Assembly (NCBI GenBank): GCA_964409685.1
Contig: CAYPEJ010000011.1
Span: 68,481-132,480, forward strand
Origin: Clostridium_AI sp964409685
Lineage (GTDB): Bacteria > Bacillota > Clostridia > Lachnospirales > Lachnospiraceae
DNA length: 64,000 nucleotides
Reading direction: 5' to 3'
Every line of letters starts with the position of its first letter. Position 1 is the first letter of the stretch. A program made the position numbers and the translations under genes. Shown one piece after another: positions 25,996-35,414 of the stretch. Below the pieces are notes generated by a model. That model was given only the letters and a program-made list of their open reading frames with translations. It did no database searches and had not been told where the DNA came from.

Positions 25996-28074
25996 ATGCC
26001 AAAGTATTTAGTGATTGTGGAATCACCTGCCAAGGCAAAAACGATAAAAAAGTTTTTAGGTGCTAATTACGAAGTGGTAGCATCTAATGGTCATGTCCGA
26101 GACCTTCCCAAGAGCAAATTAGGCTTCGATGCAGAGAATGGATTTGAACCTCATTATATAACAATAAGAGGAAAAGGGGAACTTTTGGCGAAACTTCGTA
26201 AGGAAGTGAAAAAAGCAGATAAAGTATATCTTGCGACTGACCCTGACCGTGAAGGAGAAGCGATCTCGTGGCATTTATCACAAGCGTTAAAACTAGATGA
26301 TAAAAAGCACAGTAGAATTACGTTTAATGAGATTACAAAGAATGCAGTAAAAGCATCCATTAAACAAGCAAGAGATATTGATATGAATATGGTGGATTCT
26401 CAGCAAGCAAGAAGAATGATCGACCGTATGGTTGGTTATGGAATTAGTCCTTTACTCTGGGCAAAAGTAAAACGCGGACTTAGTGCGGGACGTGTTCAGT
26501 CTGTTGCGCTTAGAATTATTTGTGATAGAGAAGAAGAAATCAATGCGTTTGTGCCAGATGAATACTGGACATTAGATGCTGACTTTAAAGTAGAAGGACA
26601 AAAGAAGAATCTACGTGCGAAGTTTTATGGAACAGAATCTCAAAAGATGACCATAAAGAATGAAGAAGAATTAAATGAAATTTTAAAAGCATTAGAAGAT
26701 GAAAAGTTTGAAATTTCTAGTATTAAAAAAGGTGAAAGAACGAAAAAACCTCCAATTCCATTTACAACAAGTACCTTACAGCAAGAAGCTGCAAAATTGT
26801 TAAATTATTCAACACAGAAAACAATGAGAATTGCACAACAGTTATACGAAGGTATTGATATTAAAGGAAAAGGAACAATTGGTTTAATTACTTATTTGCG
26901 TACAGACTCCACTCGTATCTCACATGAAGCGGATGAAGATGCAAAGAACTATATTGCAGAGCATTTTGGGGAAAATTTTGTAGTTCAAAATGATAATCAA
27001 AAGGAATCCAAAAAGAAAATTCAAGATGCACATGAAGCAATTCGTCCAACATATGTAGAACTTACACCAACTGTAGTAAAAGAATCTCTAGCAAGAGATC
27101 AATTCCGCTTATATCAATTAATATGGAAACGTTTTGTTGCAAGCCGTATGGAAGCAGCCAAATACGAAACAACTTCTATTAAGATTGATGGAGGTGGTTA
27201 TCGCTTTACTGCATCTGCATCTAAGTTGGTATTTGAAGGTTTTTTAAATGTTTATGGTAGTGAAGATGATAAGGAAGAAAATGCGGTGGTTTCTGGAAAT
27301 ATTACAACGGAGTCTAGTGTTTCACCAGTAGAATTATTCCCAGTACAACACTTTACACAACCACCAGCTCATTTTACAGAAGCGTCCTTGGTAAAAACGT
27401 TAGAGGAGTTGGGGATTGGTCGTCCAAGTACTTATGCGCCAACGATTACAACTATTATTGCAAGACGTTATGTGGCAAAAGAAAATAAGAACTTATATGT
27501 AACGGAAATCGGTGAAGTTGTCAATTCAATTATGAAGAGTTCATTTCCGAGTATTGTAGATGTAAATTTTACTGCAAATCTTGAAGCTCTACTTGATTGT
27601 GTAGAAGATGGTTCTGTGGCATGGAAAACAGTGGTTAGCAATTTCTACCCTGATTTACATGAAGCAGTATTACAAGCAGAAAAAGAAATTGAAGAGATTA
27701 AGATTGAAGACGAAGTAAGTGACGTTATCTGTGAAGTATGTGGACGTAACTTAGTTGTGAAATATGGACCACATGGTAAGTTCTTGGCTTGCCCTGGTTT
27801 CCCAGACTGTCGAGTAACAAAACCTTACTATGAAAAGATAGGGATACCGTGCCCTTCTTGTGGAAAAGAAGTAGTCATTAGAAAGACCAAAAAAGGTCGT
27901 AAATATTATGGATGTGAAGATAACCCAGAATGCGAATTTATGTCATGGCAGAAACCGACCAAGGAAAAATGCCCAGATTGTAATGGGTATATGGTTGAAA
28001 AAGGGACTCGTATTGTGTGTGCAGATCCAAAGTGTGGATATGTGACAGAAAAGAAAAAAGAAGCAGACGAGTAA
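25996..28074 (+). CDS. topA: DNA topoisomerase I
   Basis: A 692-residue type IA topoisomerase that relaxes negative supercoils. The N-terminal TOPRIM domain includes VESPAKAKTI and the acidic triad region DPDREGEA, the catalytic Tyr lies in TYLRTDSTRIS (Y300), and the clamp carries GRPSTYAPT. Three C-terminal C4 zinc ribbons follow (CEVC..CPGFPDC, CPSC..CEDNPEC, CPDC..CADPKC). It follows dprA by 17 bases, a common Firmicute pairing, and is closed by a terminator. Confidence 0.97.
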   Translation: MPKYLVIVESPAKAKTIKKFLGANYEVVASNGHVRDLPKSKLGFDAENGFEPHYITIRGKGELLAKLRKEVKKADKVYLATDPDREGEAISWHLSQALKLDDKKHSRITFNEITKNAVKASIKQARDIDMNMVDSQQARRMIDRMVGYGISPLLWAKVKRGLSAGRVQSVALRIICDREEEINAFVPDEYWTLDADFKVEGQKKNLRAKFYGTESQKMTIKNEEELNEILKALEDEKFEISSIKKGERTKKPPIPFTTSTLQQEAAKLLNYSTQKTMRIAQQLYEGIDIKGKGTIGLITYLRTDSTRISHEADEDAKNYIAEHFGENFVVQNDNQKESKKKIQDAHEAIRPTYVELTPTVVKESLARDQFRLYQLIWKRFVASRMEAAKYETTSIKIDGGGYRFTASASKLVFEGFLNVYGSEDDKEENAVVSGNITTESSVSPVELFPVQHFTQPPAHFTEASLVKTLEELGIGRPSTYAPTITTIIARRYVAKENKNLYVTEIGEVVNSIMKSSFPSIVDVNFTANLEALLDCVEDGSVAWKTVVSNFYPDLHEAVLQAEKEIEEIKIEDEVSDVICEVCGRNLVVKYGPHGKFLACPGFPDCRVTKPYYEKIGIPCPSCGKEVVIRKTKKGRKYYGCEDNPECEFMSWQKPTKEKCPDCNGYMVEKGTRIVCADPKCGYVTEKKKEADE

Positions 28075-28148
28075 TCTGGCATAAATTGTAGATTGTATTT
28101 TGCAAGATAAAATATTGAATTGTTTTTATGGGCTGTTTGCGTTCGAAA

Positions 28149-28189
28149 AGGAAACAGGTAGAAACAATCCTATCTGTTTCCTTTTTTTG
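28149..28189 (+). terminator. Intrinsic terminator after topA
   Basis: AGGAAACAGGTAG (28149-28161) pairs with CTATCTGTTTCCT (28170-28182), one G-T pair, followed by a seven-T run. The remaining ~165 bases up to codY hold the codY promoter region, in which I could not fix a promoter with confidence. Confidence 0.9.
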
Positions 28190-28353
28190 CTTTAATAGGG
28201 GATAATCCTTGTGGTGATGCGTGATGCAGAAAGAGTGGAAATATATACTACTGATTATATGACCAAATTACTATTGTGTTTGTTGAAACGGTATGATAAA
28301 ATGATTTGGAAAATGCAGTACGATAATTTGTGTAAGTTACAAGGAGGTTGGAT

Positions 28354-29127
28354 ATGGGAGTTGAACTTCTTGACAAGACCCGAAAAATTAAAAAACTTTT
28401 ACATTATAACCATTCACAAAAGGTGGTATTTAATGATATTTGCAATGTGTTAAGTGATACGTTAAATTCCAATGTCCTTGTGATAAGTAAAAAGGGAAAA
28501 ATACTAGGGATACATAATAGGAGAGATACGAAGGAAATTACACAGTTTATTCAGGATAATGTTGGTGGTTACATAGATGTGCTTTTAAATGAGCGTTTTT
28601 TGAATGTACTATCCACTACTGAGAATGTGAATCTGATGACGTTTGGATTTGATTTTGAACAAATGGAATCGTACTCTGCTATTATAACACCAATTGATAT
28701 TGCAGGAGAAAGACTAGGAACTTTATTCCTATATAAATATGATACACTTTATGATATTGATGATATTATTTTGAGTGAATATGGGACAACCGTTGTTGGT
28801 TTAGAAATGTTACGAGCAGTTAGCGAAGAAAGCGCTGAAGAGATTCGTAGAAAGCAAATTGTAGAATCTGCAATTAATACTCTTTCTTTTTCGGAGATGG
28901 AAGCGATTGTACATGTTTTTGACGAATTAGGTGGTACAGAAGGTATCTTGGTTGCTAGTAAGATTGCAGACAAGGTTGGGATAACCCGTTCGGTTATTGT
29001 GAATGCATTAAGAAAGTTTGAAAGTGCTGGTGTGATTGAAACCAAGTCATCTGGAATGAAAGGGACTTATATTAAAGTATTGATTGATTTAGTGTTTCAA
29101 GAAGTAGATAATCTTCGCAAGAAATAG
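28354..29127 (+). CDS. codY: GTP- and branched-chain amino acid-sensing regulator CodY
   Basis: A 257-residue global regulator that binds DNA when isoleucine/leucine/valine and GTP are plentiful. The N-terminal GAF-like domain begins with the ELLDKTRKI helix, and the C-terminal winged helix carries ASKIADKVGITRSVIVNALRK and SAGVIETKSSGMKGTYIKVL. Start ATG 28354 lies 6 bases after AAGGAGG. As in B. subtilis, codY stands directly upstream of the fla/che operon, which CodY represses in that species. Confidence 0.97.
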   Translation: MGVELLDKTRKIKKLLHYNHSQKVVFNDICNVLSDTLNSNVLVISKKGKILGIHNRRDTKEITQFIQDNVGGYIDVLLNERFLNVLSTTENVNLMTFGFDFEQMESYSAIITPIDIAGERLGTLFLYKYDTLYDIDDIILSEYGTTVVGLEMLRAVSEESAEEIRRKQIVESAINTLSFSEMEAIVHVFDELGGTEGILVASKIADKVGITRSVIVNALRKFESAGVIETKSSGMKGTYIKVLIDLVFQEVDNLRKK

Positions 29128-29201
29128 TTAATTTGTCGAAAGAAAACATAAAATGAAAATCAGAAAAAAAGAACAATGTTCGATTTGAAAACAAAATTTT
29201 C

Positions 29202-29229
29202 TTGTTTTTTAAAGTTTTTTTAGTATAAT
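29202..29229 (+). promoter_or_regulatory. Candidate sigma-A promoter of the fla/che operon
   Basis: TTGTTT (29202-29207) and a perfect TATAAT (29224-29229) are 16 bases apart, within a very AT-rich stretch 23 bases before flgB. The main fla/che promoter in B. subtilis is also sigma-A dependent. Confidence 0.65.
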
Positions 29230-29251
29230 AGTATAGAAAGGATGTGAGACA

Positions 29252-29635
29252 GTGGCTAATATGTTTAGTTATATAAACGTTCTTGGGAAAGCAGCAAATG
29301 CAAGTTGGTCTAGAATGGAAGTGATATCTGACAACATTGCCAATGTGAATACACCAAATTATAAAAGAAAAGATGTTCAATTTGAATCGTATTTAGCAGC
29401 GCAAGTTTGCGATGGTGATACTTTAGATCAATGCATAGAAAATATTGAATTAGATTCTTTACAAGCAACAACTTATGTTGATAATTCTCAATATAGTTAT
29501 CGATATGATGGAAATAACGTCGATATTGATACAGAAAATTCTGAAATGGCCAAGACACAAATAAAATATCAGGCGTTAATGGAATCCCTTACAAATGAGT
29601 ACAGTAGAATAAAGACAGCTTTGTCAACAAATTAG
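29252..29635 (+). CDS. flgB: Flagellar basal-body rod protein FlgB
   Basis: A 127-residue proximal rod subunit exported by the flagellar type III system. The conserved N-terminal rod motif SDNIANVNTPNYKRKDV and the C-terminal helix (QALMESLTNEYSRIKTAL) match FlgB. I keep the GTG start at 29252, about 9 bases from AAAGGA; ATG 29261 is an alternative. It is the first gene of the operon. Confidence 0.94.
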   Translation: MANMFSYINVLGKAANASWSRMEVISDNIANVNTPNYKRKDVQFESYLAAQVCDGDTLDQCIENIELDSLQATTYVDNSQYSYRYDGNNVDIDTENSEMAKTQIKYQALMESLTNEYSRIKTALSTN

Positions 29636-29650
29636 TGATGTGAATAAAAT

Positions 29651-29668
29651 GGTTAAAGAGTTTTAACC
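29651..29668 (+). repeat. Hairpin between flgB and flgC
   Basis: GGTTAAA (29651-29657) pairs perfectly with TTTAACC (29662-29668) around a four-base loop, ending a few bases before the flgC Shine-Dalgarno (AAGGAG). No T-run follows. Confidence 0.55.
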
Positions 29669-29683
29669 GAAAGGAGTAGTGGT

Positions 29684-30121
29684 ATGTCGATCTTTGGTGG
29701 GTTGAATATTAGTGCAAGTGGTTTGACAGCACAACGTCTGCGAATGGATACGATATCAGAAAATATAGCGAATGTGAATACAACGAGAGATGAGGACGGG
29801 GATGTTTACAGGAGAAAAACAGTTGTGTTCGCAGAAAAGCAAGATTTTAGTTTTTCTGATGCGTTAAGTGCTGCATCTGGTTTGAAAAGTAGTGGTGTAA
29901 AGGTAGTTAAAGTAGTAGAGGATACATCTGAAGATTTAAAGATGGTGTATGATCCTTCCCATCCAGACGCGGATGAGAATGGGTATGTATCCTATCCAAA
30001 TGTAAATACAGTTACAGAGATGACAAATTTAATTGATGCGAGTAGGGCCTACGAGGCGAATGTTACCGCATTCAATGCATCAAAAAGTCTTTTGTTAGCG
30101 ACATTAGAGATGGGTAAATAG
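29684..30121 (+). CDS. flgC: Flagellar basal-body rod protein FlgC
   Basis: A 145-residue proximal rod protein. The N-terminus GLNISASGLTAQRLRMDTISENIANVNTTR carries the rod signature, and VYDPSHPDADENGYV plus the final helix VNTVTEMTNLIDASRAYEANVTA are typical of FlgC. Its start follows AAGGAG by a normal distance. It is placed between flgB and fliE as in Bacillus. Confidence 0.96.
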   Translation: MSIFGGLNISASGLTAQRLRMDTISENIANVNTTRDEDGDVYRRKTVVFAEKQDFSFSDALSAASGLKSSGVKVVKVVEDTSEDLKMVYDPSHPDADENGYVSYPNVNTVTEMTNLIDASRAYEANVTAFNASKSLLLATLEMGK

Positions 30122-30133
30122 TGGAGGTAAGGT

Positions 30134-30451
30134 ATGGATAAGATGGGTATTAACAATATTAGCGCAATATCGACAAAGTACGATTATAGCAAAAACACTT
30201 CTAAAGTACAAAGTAACAACAATCAAGCGTTTGAAACATTTTTTCAATCTGCTTTAGATAGTGTGAACGAGACAAATTCTTATATTGATAAGGCAGAAGA
30301 AGAACAAATCAAGTTTGCCTTAGGACAATCTGACAGCTTAGTTGACTTACAGAATGCACAGCTGAAAGCTAACATATCTTTGCAATATACAGTTGCAATT
30401 AAAAATTCCCTGGTAGATGCGTATAAAGAGATTATGAACTTATCATTTTAG
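30134..30451 (+). CDS. fliE: Flagellar hook-basal body protein FliE
   Basis: A 105-residue rod/MS-ring junction protein. The first third is low in structure; the C-terminal helices (about 35-105) carry FETFFQSALDSVNETN and SLVDLQNAQLKANISLQYTVAIKNSLVDAYKEIMN, the FliE signature. GGAGGT precedes the ATG. It is followed by a 200-base gap before fliF. Confidence 0.93.
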   Translation: MDKMGINNISAISTKYDYSKNTSKVQSNNNQAFETFFQSALDSVNETNSYIDKAEEEQIKFALGQSDSLVDLQNAQLKANISLQYTVAIKNSLVDAYKEIMNLSF

Positions 30452-30653
30452 TTAGACAAGTTCTTACAAAAATGCAAAAGATTGTAATTTGAATCTTGCA
30501 TAAATCTTGTAGTAGACAAATGCACTTTTGTCCAGAGAAAGAGAGTACATTTAATTAAAGTAATAATGGCATAAAGAATTTTTGAGCGTACGCTCTTAAT
30601 ATATATAAAATAACATTGCAGTGGGGGCTGTGATGTAACGGAAAGAGGATTAT
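30452..30653 (+). other. fliE-fliF intercistronic region with two palindromes
   Basis: This 202-base gap is long for the operon. It holds an inverted repeat GACAAA/TTTGTC (30515-30520 with 30527-30532) and a perfect 12-base palindrome GAGCGTACGCTC (30584-30595). No reading frame of note, clear sigma-A promoter or T-run terminator was seen. The palindromes could be protein binding sites or RNA hairpins. Confidence 0.55.
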
Positions 30654-32255
30654 ATGGTAGAAAGACTAAAGCAAATACCTGTCCAGTTTGTAGAAATGTG
30701 GAAGAATCTAACAAAGAAGCAGAAGATGCTTATAGTAAGTGTAGTTGCTGTAGTTATTATGACGCTTCTTGTATTATATTTTGTCCTATCTAGAGTAGAA
30801 TATACCACTTTGTACACATTTGAAGATACACAAAGTGCCAGTGAGATGATGAAATTGCTCCAAGAGAATGCTATCGATGCTGTTCTAGAGGACGATAATG
30901 TGACGGTTAGTGTTAACAGTGATAGTTATCAAGATGCTGTTATTGTTATGGGAACAAACGATATTCCAACAACAGGTATGTCATGGGATGATGCATTAAA
31001 TAACTCTATTTCCACTACACAACAGGAAAAAGAGCAAAAATTTAACTTAGCATTTCAAAGCGATATTAGAAGTAACCTTATGAAGTTGGATTATGTAAAA
31101 GATGCAGCTGTATATATTAAAGGAAGTTCTTCTGATACAACTATTTTTGATGATGATGTGGAAACATCCGTAAGTGTTATGTTAACATTGAAAGAACCAA
31201 TTAGTGCAGATTGTGCCAATGGTATTGCAAAAATGTTAGCTGGTGCAGTTGGTAATGCAACAACTGAAAAAGTGACAATCGTTGACAGCGAAGGGAATGT
31301 ATTATTCTCAGGAGATGAAGAAGATACTCTTGGTGGAAAAATCAGTTCCCAAGCAGAATACAAAGAAAAGCTCCGTAACACATTCCAAAAGAATGTGAAA
31401 GAGATTTTGTTAGCGTGTGATTATGATGATGTTGAAGTAAGTGCGGAAAATTTGCAATTTAATATGGACAAAATTACTGAGATGTCAACAGAATATACAG
31501 CGGCAGAAGGACAAGAACAAGGTTTATATGATAGCACTTATGAATATAAAGCTACAGGTTCTAGTGCTGCATCAGGGGTTCCTGGTACAGATTCTAACGA
31601 TGAAACAGTAGATTATGAAGTGATTACAGATGATTCTACCAAGTCAGAAGTTATTTTAAATAAAGCAGATTATTTACCAAATGAAACTGTTACGAATATT
31701 GAGAAAGAAGTAGGAGCAGTGGATACTGCAAGTTCTTCTATCGGTGTAGTTCTTACAAAATATAGGATTTATAACCAAGCTACAGTAGAAAGTAATGGAA
31801 CATTAGGAGATTTAACATGGGAACAGTTCAAAGAGGAAAATAATAAGCGTACTCAACTTGAACTAGAAGATGGAATCTTAAATCTTATTTCTCAAGTAAC
31901 AGGTGTATCTGAAAATAAAATTGGAGTAACAGTTTGGGAACAACCAATTTTCAACGATACAGTAGAAACAGAAAGAGATTACTCTAATATTATTATGATT
32001 GTATTAGTAATCTTAATCGTTGCATTATTGGCATTTGTAGTAATTAAGTCTACAGCTCCAGTTCAAGTAACAGAAACAGAACCAGAGTTATCCGTAGAAG
32101 AATTACTAGCTACAACAAAAGAAACTCAAGCATTAGAAGATATTGAAATCAATGAAACATCAGAGACTAGAAGATTAATTGAAAAATTCGTTGATGAAAA
32201 TCCAGAAGCAGTTGCTCAGCTATTGAGAAACTGGTTAAATGACGATTGGGGGTAA
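30654..32255 (+). CDS. fliF: Flagellar MS-ring protein FliF
   Basis: A 533-residue ring protein in the cytoplasmic membrane. The first membrane segment lies near 24-46, followed by the YscJ/FliF ring-building domains (EYTTLYTF..SASEMMKLLQ), a variable periplasmic region rich in Ser/Asp/Thr, a second membrane segment near 445-465 and a cytoplasmic tail. The tail ends in ENPEAVAQLLRNWLND, the FliG-binding motif. It provides the base on which the switch and export gate assemble. Confidence 0.96.
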   Translation: MVERLKQIPVQFVEMWKNLTKKQKMLIVSVVAVVIMTLLVLYFVLSRVEYTTLYTFEDTQSASEMMKLLQENAIDAVLEDDNVTVSVNSDSYQDAVIVMGTNDIPTTGMSWDDALNNSISTTQQEKEQKFNLAFQSDIRSNLMKLDYVKDAAVYIKGSSSDTTIFDDDVETSVSVMLTLKEPISADCANGIAKMLAGAVGNATTEKVTIVDSEGNVLFSGDEEDTLGGKISSQAEYKEKLRNTFQKNVKEILLACDYDDVEVSAENLQFNMDKITEMSTEYTAAEGQEQGLYDSTYEYKATGSSAASGVPGTDSNDETVDYEVITDDSTKSEVILNKADYLPNETVTNIEKEVGAVDTASSSIGVVLTKYRIYNQATVESNGTLGDLTWEQFKEENNKRTQLELEDGILNLISQVTGVSENKIGVTVWEQPIFNDTVETERDYSNIIMIVLVILIVALLAFVVIKSTAPVQVTETEPELSVEELLATTKETQALEDIEINETSETRRLIEKFVDENPEAVAQLLRNWLNDDWG

Positions 32256-32260
32256 GCTAA

Positions 32261-33271
32261 ATGGAAAATAGAGAAGAGTTTAGTGGCTTACAAAAAGCAG
32301 CGATATTGCTGATTGCATTAGGTCCCGAAAAATCAGCCAGTATTTTTAAACATTTAAAAGAAGACGAGATTGAGCAGTTAACGCTTGAGATTGCCAATAC
32401 AAGAAGTGTTCCAACGGATATGAAGGATGCAGTATTAGATGAATTTTATGACATCTGCTTAGCTCAAAAATATATTTCCGAAGGCGGTATCAACTACGCA
32501 AAGGAATTATTGGAGAAAGCACTTGGTCATGACAAAGCAATGGATGTTATCGGAAAGCTTACAGCTTCCCTACAGGTTCGTCCGTTCGAATTTGTTAGAA
32601 AGACAGATGCAAGTCAGTTATTAAACTTTATTCAGGACGAACATCCACAGACAATTGCATTAATCTTATCCTATCTTTCATCAGGACAAGCTTCTGCTAT
32701 CATTTCATCCTTATCACCAGATAAGCAGGCAGATGTTGCAAAACGTATCGCACAGATGGATAGAACTTCTCCAGATGTAATCAAAGAAGTAGAAAAGATT
32801 TTAGAGAAGAAGTTATCTTCACTAGTAAACCAAGATTACACAATTGTTGGTGGTGTAGATTCTATCGTAGATATCTTGAACACTGTGGATCGTGGAACAG
32901 AAAAACACATTATGGAATCTCTTGAAATTGAAGAGCCAGAATTGGCTGATGAAATCCGTAAGAAAATGTTTGTATTCGAAGATATTCTTTCACTTGATGA
33001 TAAATCAATTCAGAGAGTTCTTCGTGAAGTTGATAATAATGAACTTGCAGTTGCTCTTAAAGGATCTAACGAAGAAGTTCAAAATGTTATCTTCAATAAC
33101 TTATCAAAACGTCTTGTTACAATGATCAAGGAAGACATGGAATACATGGGTCCTGTTCGTATGAAAGATGTTGAAGAAGCACAACAGAAGATTGTTAATA
33201 TCATAAGAAAACTTGAAGACGCTGGAGAGATTATTATTTCCAGAGGCGGGGGTGACGAGATAGTTGTCTAA
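32261..33271 (+). CDS. fliG: Flagellar motor switch protein FliG
   Basis: A 336-residue rotor protein that couples stator to rotor. N-terminal domain reads LQKAAILLIALGPEKSASIFKHL; the middle domain contains EHPQTIALILSYL (the EHPQ motif); the C-terminal domain has the charged torque helix with MFVFEDILSLDDKSIQRVLREVD. The length is normal. The fliH start codon (TTG 33264) overlaps its end by 8 bases. Confidence 0.97.
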   Translation: MENREEFSGLQKAAILLIALGPEKSASIFKHLKEDEIEQLTLEIANTRSVPTDMKDAVLDEFYDICLAQKYISEGGINYAKELLEKALGHDKAMDVIGKLTASLQVRPFEFVRKTDASQLLNFIQDEHPQTIALILSYLSSGQASAIISSLSPDKQADVAKRIAQMDRTSPDVIKEVEKILEKKLSSLVNQDYTIVGGVDSIVDILNTVDRGTEKHIMESLEIEEPELADEIRKKMFVFEDILSLDDKSIQRVLREVDNNELAVALKGSNEEVQNVIFNNLSKRLVTMIKEDMEYMGPVRMKDVEEAQQKIVNIIRKLEDAGEIIISRGGGDEIVV

Positions 33272-34049
33272 TATTATAAAAGGTAATTATATTCATTTTA
33301 GTCAGTCAGATAGAGTAATTATTGATTCTAATATTAAGACTGATAATTTCAACCCGTTATCCTTTGTTAAAGTAGAAGAAGACAAAACATTGGCAGATGA
33401 AGCATTAGAGGAAGAAGCTGCTGAGGTAGAAGTGGAAGAAATCATACCAGACCTTGAGGAAGTAAATCGGTTTGCGGAATCTATTATAGAAAATGCACAA
33501 GCTGAGGCAGAAGAAATCATTGCTTCTGCCAAGGCAAGTGCTCTTGAAATTTTAGAAGAAGCAAGAGAACAAGGTAGACAAGAAGGATACAATTCAGGAA
33601 TCGAAGAATTAAATGCAAGGCAAGAAGAGATGAATCAGCAATTGCTGCAGGCGAAAAAGGAATTAGAGATTGAATGTGAAAAGAAAGCAAAGCAAATGGA
33701 ACTACAGTTCGCTGATTTAACGATTCGATTAGTGGAAAAGTTAACAGGAATCGTTGCGGAAGATAAGAAAGATTTGATTCTTTACTTAATCTCAACAGCA
33801 ATAAAACCGATTCGTGGTCCAAAACAATTCTATATTCGTGTTTCAGAAGAAGATTCCGCTATTGTTACTCAAAATAAGGAACAATTAGCAAGTCTACTTT
33901 CAGAAGATTCATCCTTGGAAGTGATAGAAGATTCCACGCTATCTAAAAATCAATGTTTTATTGAGACAGAAGATAGACTACTCGATGTAAGTTTAGATGT
34001 ACAACTAAAAAATCTGTCAGAACAATTAAGTATGTTAGCTTGTACTTGA
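33264..34049 (+). CDS. fliH: Flagellar assembly protein FliH
   Basis: A 261-residue regulator of the FliI ATPase. A variable N-terminal part is followed by a long Glu/Ala/Lys-rich coiled coil (about 60-150, with GRQEGYNSG) and a C-terminal domain resembling V-type ATPase subunit E. Start is TTG 33264 behind GGGGGTGA within fliG, implying translational coupling. It links FliI to the C-ring and export gate. Confidence 0.9.
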   Translation: MSNIIKGNYIHFSQSDRVIIDSNIKTDNFNPLSFVKVEEDKTLADEALEEEAAEVEVEEIIPDLEEVNRFAESIIENAQAEAEEIIASAKASALEILEEAREQGRQEGYNSGIEELNARQEEMNQQLLQAKKELEIECEKKAKQMELQFADLTIRLVEKLTGIVAEDKKDLILYLISTAIKPIRGPKQFYIRVSEEDSAIVTQNKEQLASLLSEDSSLEVIEDSTLSKNQCFIETEDRLLDVSLDVQLKNLSEQLSMLACT

Positions 34050-34080
34050 TTGAGAATGAATATAAGAAAGAGGAATGCAA

Positions 34081-35391
34081 TTGGCTTCAAATGATTTTGA
34101 AAAGTATTTTAGTTTACTGGATAGAACTTTTGAGAAGAAGCTTGGAAAAGTAGTAAAAGTAGTTGGATTAACCATTGAATCCATCGGTCCAGAAGCAAAA
34201 TTGAATGACTTATGCCATATTATTTCAAAGGATAAGAAAACAATTGTAAAAGCAGAGGTTGTAGGATTTCGAGACAATAGAGTGCTTTTAATGCCTTATG
34301 ATAATGTAGAAGGTGTAGGTCTAGGAAGTAGTGTTGAAAACACAGGTTATCCTTTGAAAGTAAAAGTAGGAGATTCATTACTAGGAAAAGTAGTAGATGG
34401 TTTAGGGAACCCTCTAAATGGAGATGTAATCGACGATGGCGATTTTTATTCAGTTGAAGCTGCACCTCCAGAACCATTAGATAGAAAACTTATTGATTCT
34501 GTATTACCATTAGGGGTAAAAGCAGTTGATGGTTTGATCACCATTGGAAAAGGACAGAGAATTGGTATCTTTGCAGGTAGTGGTGTTGGAAAGAGTACAC
34601 TTCTTGGTATGTTTGCTAGAAATACAAAAGCCGATATTAATGTAATTGCATTGATAGGAGAGCGTGGAAGGGAAGTTAGGGAATTCCTTGAGCGTGACTT
34701 AGGTGAAGATGGTATGAAACGTTCTGTTATTGTAGTTGCAACATCAGATAAACCAGCCCTAATTCGTAACAAAGCTGCAAAGACTGCAACAGCTATCGCG
34801 GAGTATTTCCGTGATCAAGGCAAAGATGTTTTATTGATGATGGACTCCTTAACTCGTTTTTCCATGGCGCAAAGAGAGATTGGTTTAGCATCAGGCGAGC
34901 CTCCTGTTTCTAGAGGATACCCACCAAGTGTATATGCTGAGATGCCAAAACTATTGGAACGAGCAGGATATTCTGATAAAGGATCTATCACAGGATTATA
35001 TACGGTATTAGTAGATGGTGATGATTTTAATGAACCAATTACCGATACAGCAAGAGGTATTTTAGATGGACACATTATGTTATCACGTAAGCTAGGACAT
35101 AAGAATCACTATCCGTCCATTGATGTATTACAAAGTATTTCTCGTGTTATGTCAAGTATTGCTACTGATGAACATAAAGCATTAGCAGGAAAGTTAAAGA
35201 GTGTTTTGGCAACATATAATGAGGCAGAAGATTTAATTAATATTGGTGCATATAAGAGAGGATCGAATCCTAATATTGATTATGCAATCGAAAAGATAGA
35301 TGAAATCAATGGTTTCCTTCGTCAGGATGTGCATGATAAATATTCATTTGAAGAAGTCATTGAATTGCTACAAAGTATATTTACAAGCTGA
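34081..35391 (+). CDS. fliI: Flagellum-specific ATP synthase FliI
   Basis: A 436-residue export ATPase related to F1-beta. The P-loop is GSGVGKST (K171), followed by IGERGREVREF and the Walker B region LLMMDSLTRFSMAQREIGL. Start placement: GAGG (34070-34073) is 7 bases from TTG 34081 but only 1 base from ATG 34075, so TTG is preferred; the two differ by two residues. Together with FliH and FliJ it energises substrate unfolding for export. Confidence 0.95.
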   Translation: MASNDFEKYFSLLDRTFEKKLGKVVKVVGLTIESIGPEAKLNDLCHIISKDKKTIVKAEVVGFRDNRVLLMPYDNVEGVGLGSSVENTGYPLKVKVGDSLLGKVVDGLGNPLNGDVIDDGDFYSVEAAPPEPLDRKLIDSVLPLGVKAVDGLITIGKGQRIGIFAGSGVGKSTLLGMFARNTKADINVIALIGERGREVREFLERDLGEDGMKRSVIVVATSDKPALIRNKAAKTATAIAEYFRDQGKDVLLMMDSLTRFSMAQREIGLASGEPPVSRGYPPSVYAEMPKLLERAGYSDKGSITGLYTVLVDGDDFNEPITDTARGILDGHIMLSRKLGHKNHYPSIDVLQSISRVMSSIATDEHKALAGKLKSVLATYNEAEDLINIGAYKRGSNPNIDYAIEKIDEINGFLRQDVHDKYSFEEVIELLQSIFTS

Positions 35392-35414
35392 TAAGCTAAA
35401 TGAGGTAATGGGAT

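Noticed and set aside
28211..28453. An 80-codon plus-strand frame between topA and codY
   Set aside because: It overlaps the codY start in another frame, has poor codon pattern, and lies over the likely codY promoter.
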